From positions 1 through 64,000 of the forward strand of contig CAZTXB010000003.1 in assembly GCA_964617955.1 (NCBI GenBank): a DNA stretch of 64,000 bases, written 5' to 3'. The translations under genes were made by a program, and so were the position numbers. Position 1 is the stretch's first letter. Every line of letters starts with the position of its first letter. The DNA is from JABWCE01 sp964617955. Lineage in GTDB: Bacteria > Bacteroidota > Bacteroidia > NS11-12g > UBA9320. The notes under the pieces were generated by a model, which did no database searches, was not told where the DNA came from, and worked only from the letters and a program-made list of their open reading frames with translations. This document shows positions 17,013-24,430 of the stretch, piece by piece.

Positions 17013-17579
17013 TTAAAAGCGCGAACCGGTGCCGTAAATCATTCCCAGGGCATTAATTCCCAGCGAATAACTGCAACCTGCATACATTACGAAGTATTCT
17101 CCTCGGAGTAAGCAAACTCTGCCGGCCAAAATGGGAGCTACCCTCACTCTGTTTTTTTTATCAAAAATCACGCTCATCAGAGGTCCAATTTCCACCTCAA
17201 TTTTTGATTTTTCATCAATTTTTTTTCTAAACACCCTGAATTGGGCTCCCCCGCCAAAAGTTGGCGAAGCTCTTTCATTGATTAACTGCCCATTGACCAG
17301 GTATTGTTTACTCTCAGTGGCCAAATTTAAAAAAATCGGCACCCTTACTCTTTTGTCGGGTCGGTACTCCACAAAAAAAAGTGCTGAATTGGTTGGAACA
17401 ATAATCGAGGCCAGGTTGCGCAGGTTTGCCGTTCTGCTGTTCGAAATGTATAAAATAGATTGACCGAAGCACACTTCGAAATGATGTTTGCGGCTTGCGG
17501 TATCGCCGGCTTTGAGATTTAAGGGAGCCATGGCGCTTAATACAATAAGCGCTACAAGAACATTGCATTTTTTCTTCAT
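17013..17579 (-). CDS. Small secreted or outer-membrane protein of unknown function
   Basis: A 188-residue protein with a signal peptide (MKKKCNVLVALIVLSAMAPL, cleavage near LKAG). The mature part has regularly spaced amphipathic strands (HHFEVCFGQSILYIS, SALFFVEYRPDKRVRVPIFL, IEVEIGPLMSVIFDKKNRVR) and ends with the aromatic residue Phe (GTGSRF), consistent with a small eight-strand-type outer-membrane barrel. I do not recognise a family. It stands alone, between hppA and the AAA+ ATPase. Confidence 0.7.
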   Translation of the reverse strand: MKKKCNVLVALIVLSAMAPLNLKAGDTASRKHHFEVCFGQSILYISNSRTANLRNLASIIVPTNSALFFVEYRPDKRVRVPIFLNLATESKQYLVNGQLINERASPTFGGGAQFRVFRKKIDEKSKIEVEIGPLMSVIFDKKNRVRVAPILAGRVCLLRGEYFVMYAGCSYSLGINALGMIYGTGSRF

Positions 17580-17792
17580 TTATTTTGCTAGTGCGTATGC
17601 AAAGAAAAACAAAGAAGTCACATTACCTCCACTCGACAATTAATATGTGATTTACATACGATTCCAATATAATTCAAACCCAACAATGGCAATTAAAAAC
17701 TTAAAGAAAAACTAAAGGATCCTATAAATAAAATAGGTCATTAAATAATTGATGGGCTCAAAAATTGGTTTTCCTCAAAAATGATTGAGAGA

Positions 17793-20453
17793 CTAAGAAT
17801 TTTGCTGAAATCCTATGCCTGAAGTTTTTGTTTTTTGGATAATTTCCTTGAGGTTAATTTCCTTGATATCCTGAGCTGTAAGCGTAGAAATAATATCGTT
17901 AGACCGCTTGGTAGAGGCAATTTCTGACATACGCAAATGTTGGTGTCTCACAATTTCTTCCACCAGTTTTCTAACCGCCCTTCCATTTCCAAAATATTTA
18001 TCCCGGCTGTTGTACATCAATTCCATGATGTGCTTGAGTTCTTTTTCTGCTTCTTCATCCGGTTTGAGGTTATTTTCTGAAATCTGATTATTCGCAATTT
18101 CGAGCAGTTCAGGGGCCTTGAAATCTTCGAAATGAAAAGTCCTGTCGAAGCGTGATTTTAAGCCTGGATTGGATTCGATAAACCTTTTCATATTTTCGGT
18201 ATAACCGGCTGCTATCACTATAAACTCTCCTCTTCTATCTTCCATCCTTTTGAGCAATATTTCAATAGCCTCTTTTCCAAAATCGCTATGTCCGCCTTCG
18301 GTTAACGAGTAAGCTTCGTCTATAAAAAGCACTCCACCCATAGCACGGTCAATAATTTCAGCCGTTTTTATTGCGGTTTGCCCAACGTATCCACCCACCA
18401 GCGATTGTCTATCGCATTCAATGAGATGGCCACGTTCGAGTATTCCAAGTGCCTTGTAGATTTGCGCCAATATCCTGGCAACAGTAGTTTTACCCGTTCC
18501 GGGGTTTCCTGTAAACACAGTGTGAAGCGAAAAGGATTGTCTCACATCCCTACCGGTTTCATTATAAAACCTCACCAATTTTACCAAATCGTCGATATCC
18601 TCCTTCACCGTTTCCAGCCCAATCATGCGTTTCACCTTATTAACCGATTCTTTCAGTAATTCTTCATCCAGTGGAATATCGGCTGAGGCTTGTTTCTTTT
18701 TAAATGAAAGTTTTTCGATGTCCTCCGGCATAATCAAAGAAAGTTCATCAGGGGTAAGTTTTTCAGGAAACTGCGTATTCATGACCCTTAACCCCAAGTT
18801 CATTTTAGCTTCATCCACCAAACTGTTCACCAATCTGGCATTGCCAAAAAATTTGTCTCTTTCGCGATAGGCCTCCACCAATTTTTTATAAAGCAACTCT
18901 GAAGCTTTCTCGCTGAGTGAAATACCCCTTTTTTCACAGGCATATTCCGCAATTTTGATCAGTTCCTGAGGCAGATAATCGGGAAAGTCGTAGGCCATTG
19001 TAAACCTGGATTTTAGTCCGGGATTGGATTCCAAAAAATTATCCATTTCGGCAGGATAACCGGCACAAATAATGGCGATATCTTCATTATCGGAAAGCTC
19101 CTTCAGCAACATCTCAATCACTTCCTTTCCAAAGTCCTTGGCATCGTCGTCCTTTCGTGCAAGAGAATAGGCTTCATCAATGAACAAAATTCCCCCTTTG
19201 GCTTTTTTAAGGGCTGCTTTCGTTTTTGGGGCAGTTTGGCCTATAAATTCTGCTACCAAATCGCCTCTGTCGACCTCGTAAACGTGGCCTTTCGACAACA
19301 AGCCCAGGCTATGGTATATTTTTCCAAGTTTCCTGGCTACGGTAGTTTTTCCGGTACCCGGGTTGCCTCTAAAAATGGCATGTAAACTTATTTTTTCCTT
19401 CTCCTTTAAACCCCGGTCTTTGCGCAGGGAAATAAATCCCAAATAATTGCTGTACTCCTTGATTTTGTTTTTTATTTCAGAGAGCCCGATCAATCCCTCC
19501 AATTCCTTCATGATCACCTCTACCGTTTCATTGGTATGATGAATAACGCCGGTTTCGGGGGCGTTTTCAGTTTCGTCTTCGAAATCCAACTCGTCCAGAG
19601 GCTCTGTATCAAGGTCATAAACCGGATTGTTGAGCTGAAAATCTTCTGTGGTCGCCTCCTGATAATCATCTCCAATGGTAAATACTTTGCTTACCAGGAG
19701 TTTGTCCATAAAAAGTACTTCAACGATATAATCGTCCTTGCCCCAGGTGCCTACTTTGTCGGAGCCCCATCCTATGGTGACTGAAAATTCATTATCCTGA
19801 GGGTATACAAAAAACAGTTTGGTGATGGAGCCCTTTAACAGATGATTGCTTGTTCTAAAATTAAAAGTGAGCTCACATGCCCAATAATTCACATCCTTTA
19901 TTAAATTTTTGGCATTGAGTTCTACCCAAACGTAGCGTGTATAGTTAAAATTGAAGACTGAATAATAGGTTCGGTCGTTCAATTTCACATTGGCATCCGG
20001 TCCTTCATAAAGCTTTAAACTGTCAATTTTAAAATAAGGTTCGCCACTGGCCTGAGTGGTTCCAAAGCTGTGGATATAAAACGGTCTTTCAAAAATCAAT
20101 TTGTCTTCCACGAAGGCTTGCCATTTATACACGCCGGGTTTCCAAAACAAACCCTTATTTTTTGTACCCCAACCTTCGCGTACGTATACTATATTGTCGT
20201 CGAGAGAAACCAGCCGGTCACAATTCAGGTTGCACAGTTGTTTATTTTCTGAATCGATGCATACAATATGCAATTTGAGATCCCAGTCTTGTTCTTTAAA
20301 TTTCAGATTATAACATGAGAATTCGCAATAAACATAGGTGCATTCTTCAGCTTCGAAAACAGTTCTGTACTTTTTTTTATTGTCGGCTAACCATTCTGTT
20401 GAAGAGTATATTTTGAGGTCTATGGGTATATATAATGCGTTTTTTTGCGCCAT
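17793..20453 (-). CDS. Double AAA+ ATPase of CbxX/CfqX type with duplicated beta-rich N-terminus
   Basis: An 886-residue cytosolic protein with two CbbX/SpoVK/EccA-type AAA+ modules. Module 1: Walker A GNPGTGKT 363-370, Walker B ILFIDEAYS 422-430, arginine-finger region SNPGLKSRF 476-484. Module 2: Walker A 649-656, Walker B VLFIDEAYS 708-716, SNPGLKSRF 761-769. Both retain catalytic glutamates, so both are probably active. Residues 1-265 hold two copies of a beta-rich unit of about 130 residues: compare EGWGTKNKGLFWKPGVYKW with IGWGSDKVGTWGKDDYIVEV, each followed by a DKL(I/L) strand. An acidic linker (about 266-305) separates this from the ATPases. CbbX-type proteins remodel other proteins; the client here is unknown and no RuBisCO or type VII genes are near. 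Confidence 0.85.
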   Translation of the reverse strand: MAQKNALYIPIDLKIYSSTEWLADNKKKYRTVFEAEECTYVYCEFSCYNLKFKEQDWDLKLHIVCIDSENKQLCNLNCDRLVSLDDNIVYVREGWGTKNKGLFWKPGVYKWQAFVEDKLIFERPFYIHSFGTTQASGEPYFKIDSLKLYEGPDANVKLNDRTYYSVFNFNYTRYVWVELNAKNLIKDVNYWACELTFNFRTSNHLLKGSITKLFFVYPQDNEFSVTIGWGSDKVGTWGKDDYIVEVLFMDKLLVSKVFTIGDDYQEATTEDFQLNNPVYDLDTEPLDELDFEDETENAPETGVIHHTNETVEVIMKELEGLIGLSEIKNKIKEYSNYLGFISLRKDRGLKEKEKISLHAIFRGNPGTGKTTVARKLGKIYHSLGLLSKGHVYEVDRGDLVAEFIGQTAPKTKAALKKAKGGILFIDEAYSLARKDDDAKDFGKEVIEMLLKELSDNEDIAIICAGYPAEMDNFLESNPGLKSRFTMAYDFPDYLPQELIKIAEYACEKRGISLSEKASELLYKKLVEAYRERDKFFGNARLVNSLVDEAKMNLGLRVMNTQFPEKLTPDELSLIMPEDIEKLSFKKKQASADIPLDEELLKESVNKVKRMIGLETVKEDIDDLVKLVRFYNETGRDVRQSFSLHTVFTGNPGTGKTTVARILAQIYKALGILERGHLIECDRQSLVGGYVGQTAIKTAEIIDRAMGGVLFIDEAYSLTEGGHSDFGKEAIEILLKRMEDRRGEFIVIAAGYTENMKRFIESNPGLKSRFDRTFHFEDFKAPELLEIANNQISENNLKPDEEAEKELKHIMELMYNSRDKYFGNGRAVRKLVEEIVRHQHLRMSEIASTKRSNDIISTLTAQDIKEINLKEIIQKTKTSGIGFQQNS

Positions 20454-20575
20454 GGTCCGAGTTTAATATTTTAACGTAGCAAGATTAGGGAATTATATTA
20501 ATAAAAAAATAAACGTGAAAAAAAGATGCAAAAAAATTGACTTTAAATTTATTGAAAGTGACAAATAAATTGGTT

Positions 20576-20583
20576 TATATTTG
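20576..20583 (+). promoter_or_regulatory. Promoter for the tRNA cluster (TATATTTG)
   Basis: TATATTTG matches the -7 consensus, with ATTG 21 nt upstream as a plausible -33 element. It lies about 110 nt before tRNA-Ser. The transcribed spacer contains an inverted repeat CTTTTGC ... GCAAAAG, which may be a processing hairpin. Confidence 0.6.
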
Positions 20584-20694
20584 CGCCTCTCAAAAAAAAG
20601 CGCTTTTGCAAAATTTTTTCTTCGCAAAAGGCAATTAAATGTGAGATTTTGAAGAATAAGTACTTCGGTAATCCTTCAAAAAAAATGTATTACT

Positions 20695-20782
<88 letters not shown>

Positions 20783-20802
20783 ACCATATTTTAGGGGTGT
20801 AG

Positions 20803-20820
20803 TCCCGATAAAAATCGGGA
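20803..20820. repeat. Short palindromic element H1
   Basis: TCCCGA-TAAAAA-TCGGGA, a 6-bp perfect stem and 6-nt loop, placed inside the D-loop region of tRNA-Pro pseudogene A. It shares its outer TCCCGA/TCGGGA arms with the three other hairpins in the cluster. Confidence 0.75.
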
Positions 20821-20841
20821 TAAACTTCGCCCGGTATCGCG

Positions 20842-20860
20842 TCCCGACTTCAGGTCGGGA
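20842..20860. repeat. Short palindromic element H2
   Basis: TCCCGAC-TTCAG-GTCGGGA, a 7-bp stem, occupies the place of the anticodon arm in pseudogene A. An identical copy is at 21097-21115. Confidence 0.75.
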
Positions 20861-20953
20861 AGGTCGTAGGTTCGAAGGGTGAGGATAAGAAATAGTGTAG
20901 TAGGAAATGTGAGGAATATAGAGGATGTTGAAATGTAAGTCATTAAAATTTTT

Positions 20954-21027
20954 CGGGGTGTAGCGTAGCCCGGTATCGCGCCTGCTTTGGGAGCAGGAGG
21001 TCGTAGGTTCGAATCCTGCCACCCCGA
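20954..21027 (+). tRNA. tRNA-Pro(UGG)
   Basis: An intact 74-nt tRNA with acceptor CGGGGTG / CACCCCG and discriminator A. The anticodon arm CCTGC-TTTGGGA-GCAGG gives anticodon TGG. The T arm is GTAGG-TTCGAAT-CCTGC. It is flanked on both sides by damaged copies of itself, so this is the only functional tRNA-Pro in the cluster. Confidence 0.95.
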
Positions 21028-21096
21028 CTTTAAGTTCTCCGTGAGGACAACATTTTTTGAAATTATTTTTTGGGTGTAGCGTAGCCCGGTATCGCG

Positions 21097-21115
21097 TCCC
21101 GACTTCAGGTCGGGA
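21097..21115. repeat. Short palindromic element H3
   Basis: TCCCGACTTCAGGTCGGGA, identical to H2 and at the same position in tRNA-Pro pseudogene B (in place of the anticodon arm). The identical position suggests the hairpin was acquired before A and B were duplicated, or was spread by gene conversion. Confidence 0.75.
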
Positions 21116-21128
21116 AGGTCGTAGGTTC

Positions 21129-21146
21129 TCCCGAAAGCTTTCGGGA
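21129..21146. repeat. Short palindromic element H4
   Basis: TCCCGAAAGCTTTCGGGA is an 18-bp perfect palindrome inside the T-loop region of pseudogene B. It shares the TCCCGA/TCGGGA arms of H1-H3 but has a different core. Confidence 0.75.
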
Positions 21147-21163
21147 CTGCCACCCCAACAACA

Positions 21164-21188
21164 ACCCTCTCCTGTGGAGGGTGTTTTT
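21164..21188 (+). terminator. Intrinsic terminator within the tRNA cluster
   Basis: Stem ACCCTC / GAGGGT with loop TCCTGTG is followed by GTTTTT. It lies between tRNA-Pro pseudogene B and tRNA-Arg. If active, tRNA-Arg would need read-through or its own promoter. Confidence 0.55.
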
Positions 21189-21193
21189 AATTT

Positions 21194-21267
21194 GGTCCGG
21201 TAGCTCAGTTGGATAGAGCAACAGATTTCTAATCTGTGGGTCAGGGGTTCGAATCCCTTCCGGATCA
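21194..21267 (+). tRNA. tRNA-Arg(UCU)
   Basis: The acceptor stem GGTCCGG / CCGGATC contains one G-T wobble, and the discriminator is A. The D arm is GCTCAGTTGGATAGAGC. The anticodon arm ACAGA-TTTCTAA-TCTGT gives anticodon TCT, reading AGA/AGG. The T arm is AGGGG-TTCGAAT-CCCTT. The gene is followed by a T-run (CAATTTTTTTAT) that may help end transcription. CCA is not encoded. Confidence 0.95.
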
Positions 21268-21347
21268 CAATTTTTTTATAAATGGCTTAGGCCAGCTTCT
21301 AGGCCAAAGCATTCCTCTCCTCTCCAGTATCTAAAAACCCGATAAGG

Positions 21348-22535
21348 TTAATATACCAGCCACTTTTCAAAGAAAACTACATCCTTTCCTGAAATCTTAA
21401 CAGTGTAACTCCCTTTGGCATAATCGCCGGAATTGAATTCAGTTAAACCCAAATCTAATTGGCGCGCGTGAACCAATTGACCTAAATGGTTATTAATTTC
21501 AACATCATAGGAGTGCGTCGAATGCAAGAAGGCAATGCTCATTTTATCTCCGGTATGTATAAATGTGTAAGGTTTAAGTTTGATAGGATTGGAAAAATGG
21601 GCTACCGATTTTGCCTGAGGGGCGCAGTTTCTTAACAAGGTGATACCGGCATTGGGCTCGGCAGTGTTATAGCCCCCAACCGAATAGGCACAGCCTTGGG
21701 CCATCACCATGCTGTGGTAATTGATTCCATAGGGCAAGGTATCACTGTTGTAGTAAACGCGCTTAACAACGTCGTACAAATAAGAGGTGTTATAGGTTGC
21801 GCCGGCATTATAACCTCCGGATATAAAAACCGTACTGTCGTTGAGCATGGCAGCTGCAGGCGCATGAAGGGGCACAGGAAGCGAAGGCAAACTTGCCCAA
21901 CTGTCGCCTGATTTCTCATAAATATGAGCAGAGCGTGTTGGCACAGTATAGCCACCACCGCCAAAGCGAAAGATGGCCTTCTTACTTGCCGCTATGGCCG
22001 AATACCAGAAATTCTGATCGGGCAAAGCATTTTTTTGTACCCAGGTTTTGCTGCCCGGGTCGTAGGTTTCGCATAATGTCTTATTTGGCTGCCCGCTTAA
22101 GACAAACATTTTATTATCAAACCCTATGGCCTTGTGAATGGCGGTAGCAACCGGCATTTTCTCTGCAGCAAACCATTTTACAGAATCCGGGTCATAATAG
22201 TATAAATTATCCAGTCGGTTACCGGTATTTGGAAACCCTCCTCCGCAGAAATAAATCTTGTCATTCACAACGGCGCCGGCCGCTTGCTGAGCATAATAAG
22301 GCAAGGATGGAAGCGTATCCCATTGATCGAGAGCCGGTTTGTAACGCAAATGAATATCCGTTGCACCCAAGGGGCCACCACCGCCCATCACATGAATATT
22401 TCCCCTCAGCTCAACTACCACTGGAAACGCCAATGATAGGGGAATACTGCGCTTTTTTTCCCAGTTTTGGGCGTACAAAGTGAGGAAGTTTGTACAAAGG
22501 CCTATGAACATTAACGCCCGTTTAATTCTGACCAT
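21348..22535 (-). CDS. Secreted kelch-repeat protein with T9SS-type C-terminal domain
   Basis: A 395-residue exported protein. A signal peptide (MVRIKRALMFIGLCTNFLTL, cleavage near YAQ) is followed by about six kelch repeats: GNIHVMGGGGP, DKIYFCGGGFP, NKMFVLSGQP, KAIFRFGGGGY, STVFISGGYN and GCAYSVGGYN, each with a downstream Y-D-x(n)-W element. These predict a beta-propeller at about residues 30-310. The C-terminal 80 residues (HSYDVEINNHLGQLVHARQL ... SGDYAKGSYTVKISG) look like a type A sorting domain for type IX secretion, so the protein is probably cell-surface or released. Ligand or enzymatic activity unknown. It is a single-gene unit next to the tRNA cluster. Confidence 0.85.
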   Translation of the reverse strand: MVRIKRALMFIGLCTNFLTLYAQNWEKKRSIPLSLAFPVVVELRGNIHVMGGGGPLGATDIHLRYKPALDQWDTLPSLPYYAQQAAGAVVNDKIYFCGGGFPNTGNRLDNLYYYDPDSVKWFAAEKMPVATAIHKAIGFDNKMFVLSGQPNKTLCETYDPGSKTWVQKNALPDQNFWYSAIAASKKAIFRFGGGGYTVPTRSAHIYEKSGDSWASLPSLPVPLHAPAAAMLNDSTVFISGGYNAGATYNTSYLYDVVKRVYYNSDTLPYGINYHSMVMAQGCAYSVGGYNTAEPNAGITLLRNCAPQAKSVAHFSNPIKLKPYTFIHTGDKMSIAFLHSTHSYDVEINNHLGQLVHARQLDLGLTEFNSGDYAKGSYTVKISGKDVVFFEKWLVY

Positions 22536-22600
22536 AAATGGATTATTTTAGGCGAATAAAATCATTTATTCTCAATAAACCAGAATGTTATCATTTAATT

Positions 22601-23032
22601 TTAATGCATCTGAACCCGGTCTTTTCCATCAAAAAAGGGAGCTTGAATAGAAATAACCTTTAGGGGCGTTTCGCCTAAATTCCTTACCGAATGAACGGTA
22701 CCTTTTGGTATCACAATTAAATCTCCTTTCTTGATTTTAAATTCCTTATCGCCTAAAAGCATCCATGCTTCCCCATCAATCACCATTACATTTTCGGTAT
22801 GATGCTGGTGATAATGGGCCTTTACGGCTGATGGAATAACAATGGAGAAGGTACAGCTCAGGCTATCACAAAAAATAGTTTTTACCTCGTTTGTCGAGGT
22901 GTTACTGCTATTCAGGGTATCTGTATGAACGAGTATTTGAGCCTTTAGCTGGATGTTCATTAAAATTAAAAACCCAAAAAGAATTCGTCTTTTTAAACCA
23001 AGGCCTAGGATATTTTTAACAAGTGCTTTCAT
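22601..23032 (-). CDS. Exported cupin-domain protein
   Basis: A 143-residue protein with a hydrophobic N-terminal segment (ILFGFLILMNIQLKAQ) that acts as a signal peptide or anchor, then a single cupin barrel. Cupin motif 1 is HYHQHHTENVMVIDGEAWM (metal-ligand histidines plus Glu) and motif 2 is GDLIVIPKGTVHSVRN. These are the normal metal-binding residues of the superfamily, so a metal-dependent enzyme or a small-molecule binder is possible. Substrate unknown. The gene lies alone upstream of an inverted-repeat element. Confidence 0.8.
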   Translation of the reverse strand: MKALVKNILGLGLKRRILFGFLILMNIQLKAQILVHTDTLNSSNTSTNEVKTIFCDSLSCTFSIVIPSAVKAHYHQHHTENVMVIDGEAWMLLGDKEFKIKKGDLIVIPKGTVHSVRNLGETPLKVISIQAPFFDGKDRVQMH

Positions 23033-23202
23033 TTCTTTAGCAGCTAAAATAAGTAATTTTTCTGCAAAGAAATACAGTGTATTGATGATATTCTACATTG
23101 AAGTTCTATGAAATAAGGGGAATAAAATGAGCATTAGATCCTTTCACCATCATGAGGAGGCCTTTGGGTTGAGTGCAATGAATGTTAGCACAGGAATAGA
23201 TT

Positions 23203-23440
23203 AGGGCCTGCTGAAAAAGTTCAGTGTGCGTTCATTACAAGGAGGCAAGGCGAAGATGTACTTTGCCGTACCTCGAGCCGAAGCCGACGAAGTAAGGGAC
23301 GTGCAATGAACTAACGTCTTTCTGAAGCCATTCGATGCACGATATTTTCATGGTTCACTAAATTTAACGTGCATTAAAAGCAATAAAGTTTTTAATGAAC
23401 CTCATCACATCAAGCCTTTAAGTGTTTTTCAGCAGGCCCT
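23203..23440 (+). mobile_element. Complete 238-bp MITE-like inverted-repeat element (copy 1)
   Basis: The element begins AGGGCCTGCTGAAAAA and ends with the exact inverse TTTTTCAGCAGGCCCT, giving 16-bp terminal inverted repeats. It is flanked by TAGATTA on both sides if the element core is taken as GGGCC...GGCCC, consistent with target duplication. It has internal inverted segments (GTTCATT / AATGAAC and GTGCAT-type arms) and no ORF. Copies at 45408-45775 and 1-49 are nearly identical, which implies recent spread. Size and structure fit a non-autonomous transposable element; no transposase is in the window. Confidence 0.8.
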
Positions 23441-23509
23441 AGATTAGACTCTATCCTGTGCTTTCATCCCCCATTTATCGTCCTTATCCATTAAAATGGA
23501 AAGTCCTTA

Positions 23510-23550
23510 AAAAAAAAATCCCCGGCAATGGTTTACCGGGGATTTTGCTT
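23510..23550 (-). terminator. Intrinsic terminator of the thrS-infC-rpmI-rplT operon
   Basis: On the minus strand the stem AATCCCCGG / CCGGGGATT with a loop of about 11 nt is followed by a run of eight or more T residues. It lies just after the rplT stop codon. Confidence 0.85.
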
Positions 23551-23561
23551 TTTAAAATTTT

Positions 23562-24077
23562 TTATTCAGCTGAATCGCTTTGTGTAGAAGTCTCTTCGGC
23601 TTGTGTTTCGCTTGTTGGTGCAGGCACTTCAGCTGCAGCTACCTTGGTTTTTCTAGGTGCTTTTGGTTTTGGGGTTTCTTCAACCGCTTCAACCACTACA
23701 GGCTTCTCTTTAACTGTTTTTACAGTGCCGTTAGATTTCACATAGTCGACCACGCCTTTAAAAGCTTCGGAGTGGTTCATGGCTAAATCTGCCAACACTT
23801 TGCGGTTCATTTCCAAACCTGAATTGTGGTAAAGGCTCATAAACTTTGAGTAAGACAACCCATACATTCGGGTTCCTGCATTGATACGCTGAATCCATAA
23901 TCCGCGAAAATTGCGTTTTTTGGTTTTGCGGTCGCGGTAGGCATAAGTCCATCCTTTTTCAACGGCATTTTTTGCAACCGTCCATACATTTTTTCTACGT
24001 CCCCAATAGCCTTTGGCAAATTCGAGGATTCTTTTTCTGCGAGCCCTGGAGGCTACGTGGTTTACTGATCTTGGCAT
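23562..24077 (-). CDS. rplT: 50S ribosomal protein L20 with C-terminal extension
   Basis: L20 binds 23S rRNA early in large-subunit assembly. Residues 1-115 or so are canonical (MPRSVNHVASRARRKRIL ... GLWIQRINAGTR). Typical L20 ends near residue 115-120, but this protein has 171 residues. The extra 55 are low-complexity: first Lys/Val-rich, then Pro/Ala/Glu/Thr-rich and acidic (ending STQSDSAE). The frame is clean with no sign of frameshift, and the operon terminator follows directly. The tail is probably disordered. The gene is last in the thrS-infC-rpmI-rplT operon, where L20-type autoregulation is known in other bacteria; it is not demonstrated here. Confidence 0.95.
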   Translation of the reverse strand: MPRSVNHVASRARRKRILEFAKGYWGRRKNVWTVAKNAVEKGWTYAYRDRKTKKRNFRGLWIQRINAGTRMYGLSYSKFMSLYHNSGLEMNRKVLADLAMNHSEAFKGVVDYVKSNGTVKTVKEKPVVVEAVEETPKPKAPRKTKVAAAEVPAPTSETQAEETSTQSDSAE

Positions 24078-24214
24078 TTTGTTTTAATTGATTAATGCAT
24101 GGCGCGGTAATGTTTCAACCCTCTTTGTTGCCATGCGGGTTAGTCTTTTTTAATTATTTGGCGTTCAAGGTATGAATTGTAAAATATTCTTTCCCCTAAA
24201 TTTCAAGTTTCTAA

Positions 24215-24409
24215 TTACATTTTTAGCATAAACTTCACATTGGCCATATTGGTATCATCAACATAGGCCGGAGAACCAAGTCCCTTTTTGCGTTTGTGGG
24301 TTTTCTTGGTAAGGATGTGATTTTTAAAGGCGTGCTTATATTTTACTTTACCTGAGGCGGTAACTTTAAATCTCTTTTTTGCACTGGAATTGGTTTTTAA
24401 TTTTGGCAT
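24215..24409 (-). CDS. rpmI: 50S ribosomal protein L35
   Basis: This 64-residue basic protein of the large subunit begins MPKLKTNSSAKKRFKVTASG and contains KYKHAFKNHILTKKTHKRKK, the usual L35 signatures. The start codon 21 nt after infC and the 137-bp gap before rplT fit the conserved operon. Nothing is unusual. Confidence 0.95.
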   Translation of the reverse strand: MPKLKTNSSAKKRFKVTASGKVKYKHAFKNHILTKKTHKRKKGLGSPAYVDDTNMANVKFMLKM

Positions 24410-24430
24410 GAGTTCAACGTTCTTAAATTC

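Larger units (their letters stand above)
20793..20876 (+). pseudogene. tRNA-Pro pseudogene A carrying two short hairpin elements
   Basis: This segment aligns with the intact tRNA-Pro at 20954-21027: AGGGGTGTAG at the 5' end, CGCCCGGTATCGCG from the D region, and AGGTCGTAGGTTCGAA from the variable and T region. The D loop is interrupted by hairpin TCCCGATAAAAATCGGGA (20803-20820). The anticodon arm is replaced by hairpin TCCCGACTTCAGGTCGGGA (20842-20860). Homology ends after TTCGAA, so the 3' half of the T arm and the acceptor strand are missing. It cannot fold as a tRNA. Confidence 0.8.
21070..21158 (+). pseudogene. tRNA-Pro pseudogene B carrying two short hairpin elements
   Basis: Both ends align with the intact tRNA-Pro (TGGGTGTAGCGTAGCCCGG at the 5' end, CTGCCACCCCAA at the 3' end). 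The anticodon arm is replaced by TCCCGACTTCAGGTCGGGA (21097-21115). The second half of the T loop (GAATC in the intact gene) is replaced by the perfect palindrome TCCCGAAAGCTTTCGGGA (21129-21146). Loss of the TTCGAAT loop and an acceptor mismatch make a functional tRNA very unlikely. Confidence 0.8.

Noticed and set aside
21070..21158. Reading tRNA-Pro pseudogenes A and B as UGA-reading tRNAs (loop CTTCAGG gives anticodon TCA)
   Set aside because: The hairpin pairs one base further to leave a 5-nt loop, the T loop is destroyed (B) or the 3' half is missing (A), and the hairpin occurs with other cores elsewhere in the same cluster. A selenocysteine or suppressor tRNA is not supported.
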